Assembly: GCA_964545875.1 (NCBI GenBank) | Contig: CAZJHH010000020.1 | Span: 1 to 28,194 of the forward strand | Origin: DAIPKP01 sp964545875 | GTDB lineage: Bacteria; Synergistota; Synergistia; Synergistales; Aminiphilaceae | Length of the DNA: 28,194 bases | Reading direction: 5' to 3' | Shown: positions 7,588 to 14,714 of the stretch, in pieces | Layout of the letters: each line of letters begins with the position of its first letter | Numbering within the stretch: the stretch's first letter is position 1 | The notes under the pieces: generated by a model | What the model was told of the DNA's origin: nothing | What the model saw: the letters and a program-made list of their open reading frames with translations, nothing else | Database searches by the model: none | Position numbers and translations under genes: made by a program

Positions 7588-8709
7588 ATGATGCACTCTT
7601 TCAAGAAGGAAATCCTCCTGAGGAACACACGTTTTTTTTATGCCCTTTCACTCCTTCTCGTATTCTTTTTTTCAGGCACTCTTGGCGCTCTCGGCGAAGA
7701 GGCCTCCTCGGAGGCGGAGAAAGAAATCCGTCTCGGGAGGAAAGTGGGAGAGGAGATCGAAAAATCCCTTTCCCGGGGGCGGGATCTGCGGATTGAAGCC
7801 CGGCTCCAGATGATTCTGGACAGGCTGGTGCTGGAGCTTGATACGAAGTACGACTACGAGGTGCGTCTTCTGGAGGAAAAAACGCCCAACGCCTTTGCCC
7901 TTCCGGGAGGACTTCTTTACGTAAACCGGGGAATGATGGATTTTTTGCGTACCGATCACGAGATTGCCGGTATTATTGCCCACGAAATCATTCACGTGGA
8001 ACAGAGTCACGGCATCAAGCAGGCTGCCCGGAATCAGCGGCTCAACCTCCTCTCTCTTGCGGTAATCGCCGCCACGGGGGGGCAGGGAGCCGCCATCATC
8101 CTCTCCAGCGTGGCCCAGGCGGCTATTTCGAGCGGCTACAGCCGGGAGTACGAAGAGCAGGCCGATCGGGAGGGGCTCATGCTTCTCCAGAAGGCAGGGT
8201 ATGAGCCCACGGGATTGGTGACGGCCATGGAGCGGCTCCATGAGGAGGGCTGGAAGCGTCCCTATGTGGATCCCGGAGTATATATGGATCATCCCGAAAC
8301 GGAGGACCGGGTGGCCTATCTTATCCAGACCATGCAGGATAGAGGATGGCCCCTGAGACGGAAAAAAACCCTGGCCCTTCTGCGTCCCTCCTGGGCGGAG
8401 GAGGGGGGAGAGGGAATCCTTTCCATCGATGGAGTTCCTCTTTGGCGTATACCCCGGGAAAACATCGAGGATGTTCAGATTCAGGAAATTCTTTCGGGAA
8501 TTCAGGAATCTCTGGAAATGGAGATGCTCCCCCATGAAATTGTTCTTGAGGAAACCTCCTCGGTTTCGGTGCTTCGGGTGGGAAACCGGATTTTCTGCGT
8601 TGCCCGGACTCCGGAACTCCGGCAGGCTTTTCCCAATCTTAGACAGGCTCTGGTACGGGGCCTGGACGGAGCTCGGCGACAGCACCCCATGGGGGGATAT
8701 CTCAGATAG
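7588..8709 (+). CDS. Exported M48-family zinc metalloprotease (BepA/YfgC-like core)
   Basis: This gene encodes 373 residues from ATG 7588 (a second ATG follows at once, both near a GGTGA). The N-terminus is a signal peptide: basic residues (SFKKEILLRNTR) then a hydrophobic core (FFYALSLLLVFFFSGTLGAL); no lipobox Cys is seen. The M48 zinc motif HEIIH is at about 132-136 and the third-ligand motif EEQAD at about 189-193, within the usual YSREYEEQADREGL block. NAFALPGGLLYVNRGMMDFL is also typical of the family. The last 110 residues are not recognisable. The likely role is periplasmic or cell-envelope proteolysis and quality control. It lies alone between two long intergenic regions and upstream of dnaX. 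Confidence 0.9.
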   Translation: MMHSFKKEILLRNTRFFYALSLLLVFFFSGTLGALGEEASSEAEKEIRLGRKVGEEIEKSLSRGRDLRIEARLQMILDRLVLELDTKYDYEVRLLEEKTPNAFALPGGLLYVNRGMMDFLRTDHEIAGIIAHEIIHVEQSHGIKQAARNQRLNLLSLAVIAATGGQGAAIILSSVAQAAISSGYSREYEEQADREGLMLLQKAGYEPTGLVTAMERLHEEGWKRPYVDPGVYMDHPETEDRVAYLIQTMQDRGWPLRRKKTLALLRPSWAEEGGEGILSIDGVPLWRIPRENIEDVQIQEILSGIQESLEMEMLPHEIVLEETSSVSVLRVGNRIFCVARTPELRQAFPNLRQALVRGLDGARRQHPMGGYLR

Positions 8710-8895
8710 GCGGCCGCTCTAGCTCGGAGCTCATAAGAGATAGTTACTTGAGAGTGCCCCGAAGGGGCCGGAGAACGGAGTTTCTCGAAAATCCGTGCCC
8801 CCTCTCTTGGGGAGCTCAAAGGCGCAGCCCTTATCCATCTGGACCCATCCTTGCTTTTCACTCTTTGCCCAGCACTGCCTTTGGAGGAGACCGGA
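8710..8895 (+). other. Structured intergenic region upstream of dnaX
   Basis: This 186-bp gap holds a multi-part fold. The contiguous stretch 8792-8806 (TCCGT, GCCCC, CTCTC) can pair in order with ACGGA 8775-8779, GGGGC 8764-8768 and GAGAG 8750-8754. GAGCTC copies at about 8727-8732 and 8812-8817 could close the structure. GGGGC 8764-8768 can instead pair with GCCCC 8756-8760 just upstream, so two exclusive folds are possible. I could not match it to a known RNA family. In particular the conserved core of bacterial SRP RNA, which often lies before dnaX, is absent. It may be a leader element or an unrecognised small RNA. Confidence 0.45.
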
Positions 8896-10824
8896 ATGAA
8901 AAAAAGCCTTTCCCTGTACCGAAAATACAGACCTCAGAATTTTTCCGAACTTCTGGGCCAACCAGGAGCGGTGAACATTATCCAGAGGGCTCTCCGAGAA
9001 GATCGGATCTCCCATGCGTATCTCTTTTCAGGCCCCCGGGGATGCGGCAAAACGAGCATGGCCCGCATTTTCGCCAAGGCCCTGAACTGTAAAAATCTTC
9101 AGAAAGGCCCCGAGCCCTGCGGCGTTTGCCCGAGTTGCGAGAGCATCCGCCGGGGAGACAATCTGGATGTGGTGGAAATAGATGCAGCCTCCAACCGGGG
9201 AATCGACGAAATTCGGGAGCTCAAGGAACAGGTGGCCTTGGCGCCCTACGGAGAGTCATGGAAGATTTATATTATCGATGAGGTGCACATGCTCACGGAA
9301 CATGCTTTCAACGCTCTTCTGAAGACCCTGGAGGAGCCCCCGGAGTATGCCCTTTTCATTCTGGCTACCACGGAGCCTCACAAGGTGCCCGTCACTATCC
9401 GCTCCCGGTGTCAGCATCTTCCTTTTCACCGCATTCCGGGAGAAATCATGGTCTCTCTTCTGGAAGATGTGGCCCGCAAGGAAGCAAGCTCCCCCACGGC
9501 GGAGGCTCTCTGGGAGATTGCCCGTTCCGGGGACGGAGCTTTGCGCGATGCCCTGTCTCTTTTGGAACAGGCCCTGATTCTGGAAGAGGGAGCCCCTACT
9601 CTCCAGGGAGTACAGCGCCTCCTCGGAGGGAGCGGACGAAAGGAAATAGAGGGCCTGGTGGCCCTTTTGAGGGAGTCTCCCGGCGAAGCCTATGCGAAAT
9701 TCCATGAGCTCCTGGGGCGGGGAGGGGCGGTGGTACGCCTTTACGAGGGCATGTTCCGGCTTTTTTCCGATCTCTGGACTGTGGGCAAATGGGGGGACGG
9801 GGTAATTGCATCTCTGGATCTTTCGGAAAAAGAGAAGGAATATCTCCTTCTTGAGGCTCCTTTGTGGCAAGAAGAGCGACTTTGGAGAGGCATGGATTTC
9901 CTGAGCCGTTGGCTTCCCCGGCTCCGTACGGGCATTGATGGAGAACTTCTGGGGGCCCTCCTCTGGGGAAAACTCGGAGAAATCCCGCCGGAGGAAGAAC
10001 CTTCCGAATCCGAAAGGACGTTCTTGCAAAGTGCCCCCTCCGGAAGGAGAGAAAAACCATCCCCCGAGGGGGGAGAGCGTGTTTTCCGGGAAGAGGCGAA
10101 AGGTTGCTCAAACGTTTCCGATGAAAAACCCCGCACATCTCCGGAATCTCTTCCGGAGGATTTCTCCCGAAAGACATCCGAAAATTTACGAAAGCCGGAT
10201 ATTCCGGCAGGAAACGGAAACATTGCCTCTAAAGCGATACCGAAAGCTTCTTCTCCGAAAATCTCCTTTTCCGGGGATTCTCCTTGGGAAAAGCTACTGT
10301 GCCGTCTTTATGTCCAAGCTCCCTGGCTTTGTGCGGCCCTGGCGGAGCTGGTTCCCCTTTTCGGGGAAAATGAAATTCATCTCGATTTTTCCTCCCAGAA
10401 GGAGGGGCATCGCTTTTTTCTCGCCTCCTCTCCCGAGGGGAGGGAGATTCTGGCCCCGTTCTTTCGGGAGTTCTACGGTGAACTTCCAATAATTTTTCTC
10501 CGGGGAGATACAGAGAAATCGTGCTCTCTCTCCGGGAAGAATTCCGGGGAGGAGAATGCTCTATCCTCTTCCGGGGATTTTCGAAAGACCGAAGAAACTT
10601 CGGAATCTCTCTTCGAAGAGATCCCCTTTTTCGACGAACTGCCCCGGGATAGAAAGGGACCGGAAAGATCCAAAAATCCCGAAAAAACTTCCGGGGAAGA
10701 AGAGAGTTTTGTAGGAGCCCTTTTATCCTGCGTGGGGGGGGAAATCCTTTTGGAAAAGCGCGAAGGGGCGGAGCACGTTATGCTCGAAGAGATGGAGGGA
10801 GATCTTCGGGAGCACGAGGAATGA
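8896..10824 (+). CDS. dnaX: DNA polymerase III subunit gamma/tau
   Basis: DnaX is the ATPase of the clamp loader at the replication fork. The 642-residue protein starts at ATG 8896 behind GGAGGAGA. It shows Walker A GPRGCGKT (46-53), a zinc module with Cys65, Cys75, Cys78 and Cys81, Walker B IIDEV (126-130) and the SRC sensor motif (170-172). These are followed by the lid and collar domains. From about residue 370 onward the sequence becomes Ser/Glu/Lys/Pro-rich and poorly conserved, as is usual for the tau-specific part. I found no convincing programmed frameshift site. The stop overlaps a small ORF by ATGA, and dnaE follows about 125 bases later, so replication genes are grouped here. Confidence 0.95.
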   Translation: MKKSLSLYRKYRPQNFSELLGQPGAVNIIQRALREDRISHAYLFSGPRGCGKTSMARIFAKALNCKNLQKGPEPCGVCPSCESIRRGDNLDVVEIDAASNRGIDEIRELKEQVALAPYGESWKIYIIDEVHMLTEHAFNALLKTLEEPPEYALFILATTEPHKVPVTIRSRCQHLPFHRIPGEIMVSLLEDVARKEASSPTAEALWEIARSGDGALRDALSLLEQALILEEGAPTLQGVQRLLGGSGRKEIEGLVALLRESPGEAYAKFHELLGRGGAVVRLYEGMFRLFSDLWTVGKWGDGVIASLDLSEKEKEYLLLEAPLWQEERLWRGMDFLSRWLPRLRTGIDGELLGALLWGKLGEIPPEEEPSESERTFLQSAPSGRREKPSPEGGERVFREEAKGCSNVSDEKPRTSPESLPEDFSRKTSENLRKPDIPAGNGNIASKAIPKASSPKISFSGDSPWEKLLCRLYVQAPWLCAALAELVPLFGENEIHLDFSSQKEGHRFFLASSPEGREILAPFFREFYGELPIIFLRGDTEKSCSLSGKNSGEENALSSSGDFRKTEETSESLFEEIPFFDELPRDRKGPERSKNPEKTSGEEESFVGALLSCVGGEILLEKREGAEHVMLEEMEGDLREHEE

Positions 10825-10952
10825 GTTTCTTTGGAGGTTTCTTTACGGAAAAGCTTCCGCAACCCCTTCCTCGAAGTTTCCCGATTTGTGAGGTTTGGGA
10901 AAAACAAACGAAGAGCCTTACCGAGCATGCGAAGAGAAAGGACGTATCATGA
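10821..10952 (+). CDS. Possible 43-residue small protein tiling the dnaX-dnaE gap
   Basis: An ORF of 43 codons starts with ATG 10821, overlapping the dnaX stop as ATGA, and ends with TGA 10950-10952, overlapping the dnaE start as ATGA. The predicted peptide begins MSFFGGFFTEKLPQPLPRSF, has a single Cys and a basic C-terminal half (KQTKSLTEHAKRKDVS), with no clear membrane segment. Double ATGA overlap is the pattern of translational coupling and keeps ribosomes moving from dnaX into dnaE. In many bacteria ybaB-recR sits after dnaX, but this peptide does not resemble those proteins. It could be a real small protein, a coupling leader peptide, or chance; its length is short enough for chance. 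Confidence 0.4.
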   Translation: MSFFGGFFTEKLPQPLPRSFPICEVWEKQTKSLTEHAKRKDVS

Positions 10953-13900
10953 GCCAGGATTTTGTGCATCTTCACGTTCACAGCGAATATAGTCTTCTCG
11001 ACGGCGCCATCCGCTGTTCGGATCTCGCCCGGCAGGTGGCGGAGTGGGGATCCCCTGCGGTGGCCCTTACGGATCACGGGGCCATGTACGGGGCGGTGGA
11101 TTTTTACGAAAAGTGCAAGGCCCAGGGAGTGAAGCCCCTTCTCGGCTGTGAAGTCTACCTGGAACCCCGGGGGCATCAACTTCGGGACAAGCGGGGACAG
11201 AATTACCACCTCCTCCTTTTGGCGAAAAACAACCAGGGCTATAAAAATCTGGTGAAACTCGTCTCCAAGGCCAATACCGACGGCTTTTTCTACAAACCCC
11301 GGATCGATTACGATCTTCTGGGCACCTACGGAGAGGGGCTCATCGGTTCTTCCGCCTGTCTGGCGGGAGAGGTGGCCTCCCTGGTTCTTCAGGGGGAGGA
11401 AGAGGAAGCCGCTCGAAAGGCCCTTTTTTACGAGGAAATTTTAGGAAAAGACAATTTTTATCTTGAGGTAATGCATAACTCCCTTCCCGAGCAGGCCCGG
11501 GCGAACAAGGGCATTATCCGCATTGCCCGGGAGACCGGCCTTCCTCTCGTGGCTACAAACGACGCCCACTACCTCCGCAAGGAGGACGCGCTCTGGCACG
11601 AGGTGCTTCTCTGCGTGCAGACCCAGAAGACCGTGAACGATCCCAACCGGTTCAGCTTCGGAGCGCAGGATTTTTACCTCCGGTCTCCCGAGGAGATGTG
11701 GCGCCTCTTCGGAACCGAGCTTCCCGACGCCCTTACGAACACCCTGGAAATCGCGGAGCGCTGTGACGTGGAATTTACCTTTGGCAAGTATCTCCTTCCG
11801 GATTTCGACCTTCCCCCGGGGGAGACTCTGGAGTCCTATCTGGAGCGCCTTTCCTGGGAGGGACTTCGCTGGAGGCTGGGGAGCGAGGAGGTTCCTTCGG
11901 AGTATCGGGAGCGTTTGGAATACGAGATACGAATCATAACGCAGATGGGATTTCCCGGTTATTTTCTTATCGTGTCGGACTTCATCAAGGCCGCCAAGGA
12001 ACGGGGCATCCCCGTGGGCCCCGGCCGCGGCTCCGCCGCAGGCTCTCTGGTTGCCTGGGCTCTTCGGATTACGGAGCTCGATCCCATATACCACAAGCTT
12101 CTCTTCGAGCGTTTTCTGAATCCCGAACGGATCAGCATGCCCGATATCGATACGGATATATCGGACAAGCGCCGGGACGAGGTAATCGATTACGTGGTAG
12201 AGAAATACGGCCGGGAGAACGTTTCGCAGATCATTACCTTCGGGCGCATGATGAGCAAGGGGGCGGTGCGGGATGTAGCCCGGGCTCTGGAGGTCTCCGT
12301 GGCGGAGGCGGACGTGCTTGCCAAGCTTGTGCCGGATAAGGTGAAAAATCTTCGGGAGGCTCTCGAATTGGCCCCGGATCTCAAACAGATCTACACTCGG
12401 GATCAGCGGGCCCGACAGGTGATCGACACAGCCTGCCATATCGAGGGACTCGCCCGGCATTGCTCCCAGCATGCGGCGGGGGTGGTCATCGCCCCCTGCC
12501 CCATTACGGATATTGTGCCGGTGCGGCGCATCGCGGATAACCAGGTGGTTACCCAGTTTGCCATGGAGCCCGTGGAAAAACTGGGGCTCGTGAAGATGGA
12601 CTTTCTGGGGCTCCGTACCCTCTCGCTCATTGAAGATACCCTGAACAACATCGGGGGAGGAGGCCGGGAGGTTCCGGATCTCAACAAAATCCCCATGAAT
12701 GATCAGGAGACCTTCCGGCTGCTTCAGGAAGGGGATACTCTGGGAGTCTTTCAGCTGGAATCCGAGGGCATGCGCCGGCTTCTCAAGAGAATGCGGCCGG
12801 ATACCTTCGAAGATGTGGTGGCGGTGCTGGCCCTCTATCGGCCGGGGCCTTTGGAAAGCGGTATGGTGGACCAGTACGTGGAATGCAAGCACCACCGGCA
12901 GGAAGTCGCATGTCTGCATCCCCGGATTGCAGAATATCTCGCGGAAACCTACGGAGTGATTCTCTACCAGGAGCAGGTTATGCAGATTGCCTCGGCCCTG
13001 GCGGGGTATTCCCTGGGAGAGGCGGACCTTCTTCGCCGGGCCATGGGAAAGAAAAAAGTGGAGGTCATGGCGGAGCAGCGAGAAAAATTCGTTCAGGGCT
13101 GCGTAGCCAACGAGGTGGATGCCACCCGGGCGGAGGAAATATTCGATATCATCGAAAAGTTCGCAGGGTACGGCTTCAACAAATCTCATAGCGCCGCATA
13201 CGCCCTTATCAGCTATCAAACCGCCTATCTCAAGGCTCATTATCGGGCGGAATTCCTCGCGGCCTTCCTGACCAGCCAGATCGGAAGTAAAATGGACGTG
13301 CTGGGGCGGTACGTCTATGCGGTGCGCAAATCAGGCGTTCAGGTGCTTCCTCCCCATATCAACGAATCGGGCCGGGAATTTTCAGTGGCCTCCGGGGATG
13401 TCCGCTTTGGCCTCAGTGCGGTAGCCAAGGCTGGAAATGCCGCGGTAGAGGCCATTCTCGAAGCGCGAAAGAGCGGTCCATTTCTCTCGTTCTGGGATTT
13501 TCTGCTTCGGGTGGATCTTCGGGTAATCAATAAGGGAGTGGTGGAAAATCTTCTCAGGGCAGGAGCCTTTGACGGCTTGGGAGCCCATCGCAGCCAGCTC
13601 CTGGAAGTGCTTCCCCGGTGGCTGGATTTGGCGGGGCGCTATTCCGAAGATACCCAGCAACTCGGGCTTTTCGAGGAAGATACGGCCAAGGAAGAAGGGC
13701 CGGAGCTTCCAGACCTTCCGGAGCCGGAAAAATGCGAGATCCTTGCCATGGAAAAGGATACTCTGGGGATTTATCTTTCCGGGCATCCAGTGGAGGAGGC
13801 TTCTTCAAGAATTCATAAATATGGCTACTGTGCGGTGGAGGATCTTGCCTTCTGGAAGGGTGGCGAGGAGACCCGGATTGTTCTCGCAGGCATGGTTTCG

Positions 13901-14365
13901 GGGCGCAAGGAAAAATACACCAAGAAGGGTGACCCCATGGGCATCTTCGACCTGGAGGATGAAACGGGCAAGGTGGAGGTAGTCTGTTTCCCCCGTACTT
14001 GGGAGGAGTGTAAATCCGCAGTGGCAAATGGGGCACTGCTCGTGGTGGAGGGAAAGGTGCAGGAGCGAATGGACCGGGTTATCCTGGCGGATCAGATACT
14101 CTCCCTCGAGAGTGCGGAGGAGCGGATGCCTCCTCTGGTAAAGATTGCCATCTCCGGAGACGGCCTTTCCCGGAAGAATCTTCTTACCTTTTTGCGAGAG
14201 CTCAAGGCGTATCGGGGAGAGAGCCCGGTTCTTTTCGAGTTGAAGGAGGGGGATCGGCAGGTACTTGTGCGGCTTCAGGATCTGCGCCTTCGGGCAGATC
14301 TCCAGGTTCTTCTTTCCCTTTGTGAAACCCACCTCGGCCAATCCGCCTCGGTGGAGGTAGCTTAG
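10949..14365 (+). CDS. dnaE: DNA polymerase III subunit alpha
   Basis: DnaE is the replicative polymerase catalytic subunit, 1138 residues, of the DnaE (not PolC) type. The ATG at 10949 has AAAGGA upstream and gives the normal N-terminus SQDFVHLHVHSEYSLLDGA, the start of the PHP domain (also TDHGAMYG). The polymerase core shows GPGRGSAAGS near residue 357 and the catalytic aspartates in PDIDTDIS near 397-404. The fingers, helix-hairpin-helix region and an OB-fold (ETRIVLAGMVSGRKEKYTK, about 970-990) follow in order. No exonuclease insert is seen. It sits in the middle of the dnaX-to-nfo run and is separated from the TRAP-like gene by 25 bases. Confidence 0.97.
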   Translation: MSQDFVHLHVHSEYSLLDGAIRCSDLARQVAEWGSPAVALTDHGAMYGAVDFYEKCKAQGVKPLLGCEVYLEPRGHQLRDKRGQNYHLLLLAKNNQGYKNLVKLVSKANTDGFFYKPRIDYDLLGTYGEGLIGSSACLAGEVASLVLQGEEEEAARKALFYEEILGKDNFYLEVMHNSLPEQARANKGIIRIARETGLPLVATNDAHYLRKEDALWHEVLLCVQTQKTVNDPNRFSFGAQDFYLRSPEEMWRLFGTELPDALTNTLEIAERCDVEFTFGKYLLPDFDLPPGETLESYLERLSWEGLRWRLGSEEVPSEYRERLEYEIRIITQMGFPGYFLIVSDFIKAAKERGIPVGPGRGSAAGSLVAWALRITELDPIYHKLLFERFLNPERISMPDIDTDISDKRRDEVIDYVVEKYGRENVSQIITFGRMMSKGAVRDVARALEVSVAEADVLAKLVPDKVKNLREALELAPDLKQIYTRDQRARQVIDTACHIEGLARHCSQHAAGVVIAPCPITDIVPVRRIADNQVVTQFAMEPVEKLGLVKMDFLGLRTLSLIEDTLNNIGGGGREVPDLNKIPMNDQETFRLLQEGDTLGVFQLESEGMRRLLKRMRPDTFEDVVAVLALYRPGPLESGMVDQYVECKHHRQEVACLHPRIAEYLAETYGVILYQEQVMQIASALAGYSLGEADLLRRAMGKKKVEVMAEQREKFVQGCVANEVDATRAEEIFDIIEKFAGYGFNKSHSAAYALISYQTAYLKAHYRAEFLAAFLTSQIGSKMDVLGRYVYAVRKSGVQVLPPHINESGREFSVASGDVRFGLSAVAKAGNAAVEAILEARKSGPFLSFWDFLLRVDLRVINKGVVENLLRAGAFDGLGAHRSQLLEVLPRWLDLAGRYSEDTQQLGLFEEDTAKEEGPELPDLPEPEKCEILAMEKDTLGIYLSGHPVEEASSRIHKYGYCAVEDLAFWKGGEETRIVLAGMVSGRKEKYTKKGDPMGIFDLEDETGKVEVVCFPRTWEECKSAVANGALLVVEGKVQERMDRVILADQILSLESAEERMPPLVKIAISGDGLSRKNLLTFLRELKAYRGESPVLFELKEGDRQVLVRLQDLRLRADLQVLLSLCETHLGQSASVEVA

Positions 14366-14390
14366 ATTATGCGAGACGAGGAGGGATATT

Positions 14391-14714
14391 GTGACGTATA
14401 AAGATGGAGGGAAAGGAAGTTTCTCTACGGGGGACAGGGAGTTTCACGAAAAGAAATATCAGCAGAATCCCGCATGGGTGCTCAGCGATTTCTTTGCGGT
14501 GCTTGCCCTGGAGGACGGGGTTACCGTTATCGGCCTTACCCGGGGACAGGAGACTCGCTTTGCCCATACGGAAAAACTGGATGCGGGAGAGGTGTGGATG
14601 TCTCAATTCACCGAGCACTCCTCGGCGGTAAAAATCCGGGGCCGGGCGAGAATATATACGAAACACGGAGTTATAGAGAGCGGAGGAGAAGATTCATGCG
14701 AAAAGCAAAAATAG
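14391..14714 (+). CDS. mtrB: TRAP homologue: trp RNA-binding attenuation protein, MtrB type, with N-terminal extension
   Basis: This gene encodes 107 residues from a GTG start behind GAGGAGGG. Residues about 33-93 closely match Bacillus MtrB/TRAP (EDGVTVIGLTRG; EKLDAGEV; QFTEHSSAVKIRG). TRAP forms an 11-subunit ring that, when loaded with tryptophan, wraps RNA carrying spaced (G/U)AG triplets and so controls trp genes by attenuation or by blocking translation. The positions equivalent to the RNA contacts Lys37, Lys56 and Arg58 (here K62, K81, R83) and the tryptophan pocket Thr25, Thr30, Gln47, Thr49 and Ser53 (here T50, T55, Q72, T74, S78) are all kept. An extra N-terminal segment of about 25 polar residues and a short C-terminal tail are not in the 75-residue Bacillus protein. 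The gene lies 25 bases after dnaE and overlaps pyk by 19 bases. No trp gene is in the window, so its targets are unknown. Confidence 0.9.
   Translation: MTYKDGGKGSFSTGDREFHEKKYQQNPAWVLSDFFAVLALEDGVTVIGLTRGQETRFAHTEKLDAGEVWMSQFTEHSSAVKIRGRARIYTKHGVIESGGEDSCEKQK

Noticed and set aside
8710..8722. GCGGCCGCTCTAG, identical to part of common cloning-vector polylinkers, right after the M48 stop codon
   Set aside because: Only 13 bases match and the flanks do not continue as vector sequence. In a GC-rich genome this can be chance. Read coverage across the site would settle it.
8710..8895. SRP (4.5S/scRNA) gene before dnaX
   Set aside because: The strongly conserved GGAA-loop and AGCAGCC core of SRP RNA is absent on both strands.
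10013..10800. Repeat-like TCCGGA/GAAAA-rich DNA in the 3' half of dnaX and elsewhere
   Set aside because: This is explained by Ser/Gly/Glu/Lys-rich coding with preferred codons TCC, GGA, CGG and GAA. No regular period was found.
8896..10824. Programmed frameshift site for a short DnaX form
   Set aside because: A-runs are present (start codon region, about 9828 and about 10680), but none combines a proper slippery heptamer with a nearby stop and a stimulatory hairpin that I could confirm.
11441..13240. A very long open frame on the minus strand opposite dnaE (and similar ones opposite other genes)
   Set aside because: Strong codon bias of the real genes keeps antisense frames open. The translations are low in plausibility and lack start signals and family features.
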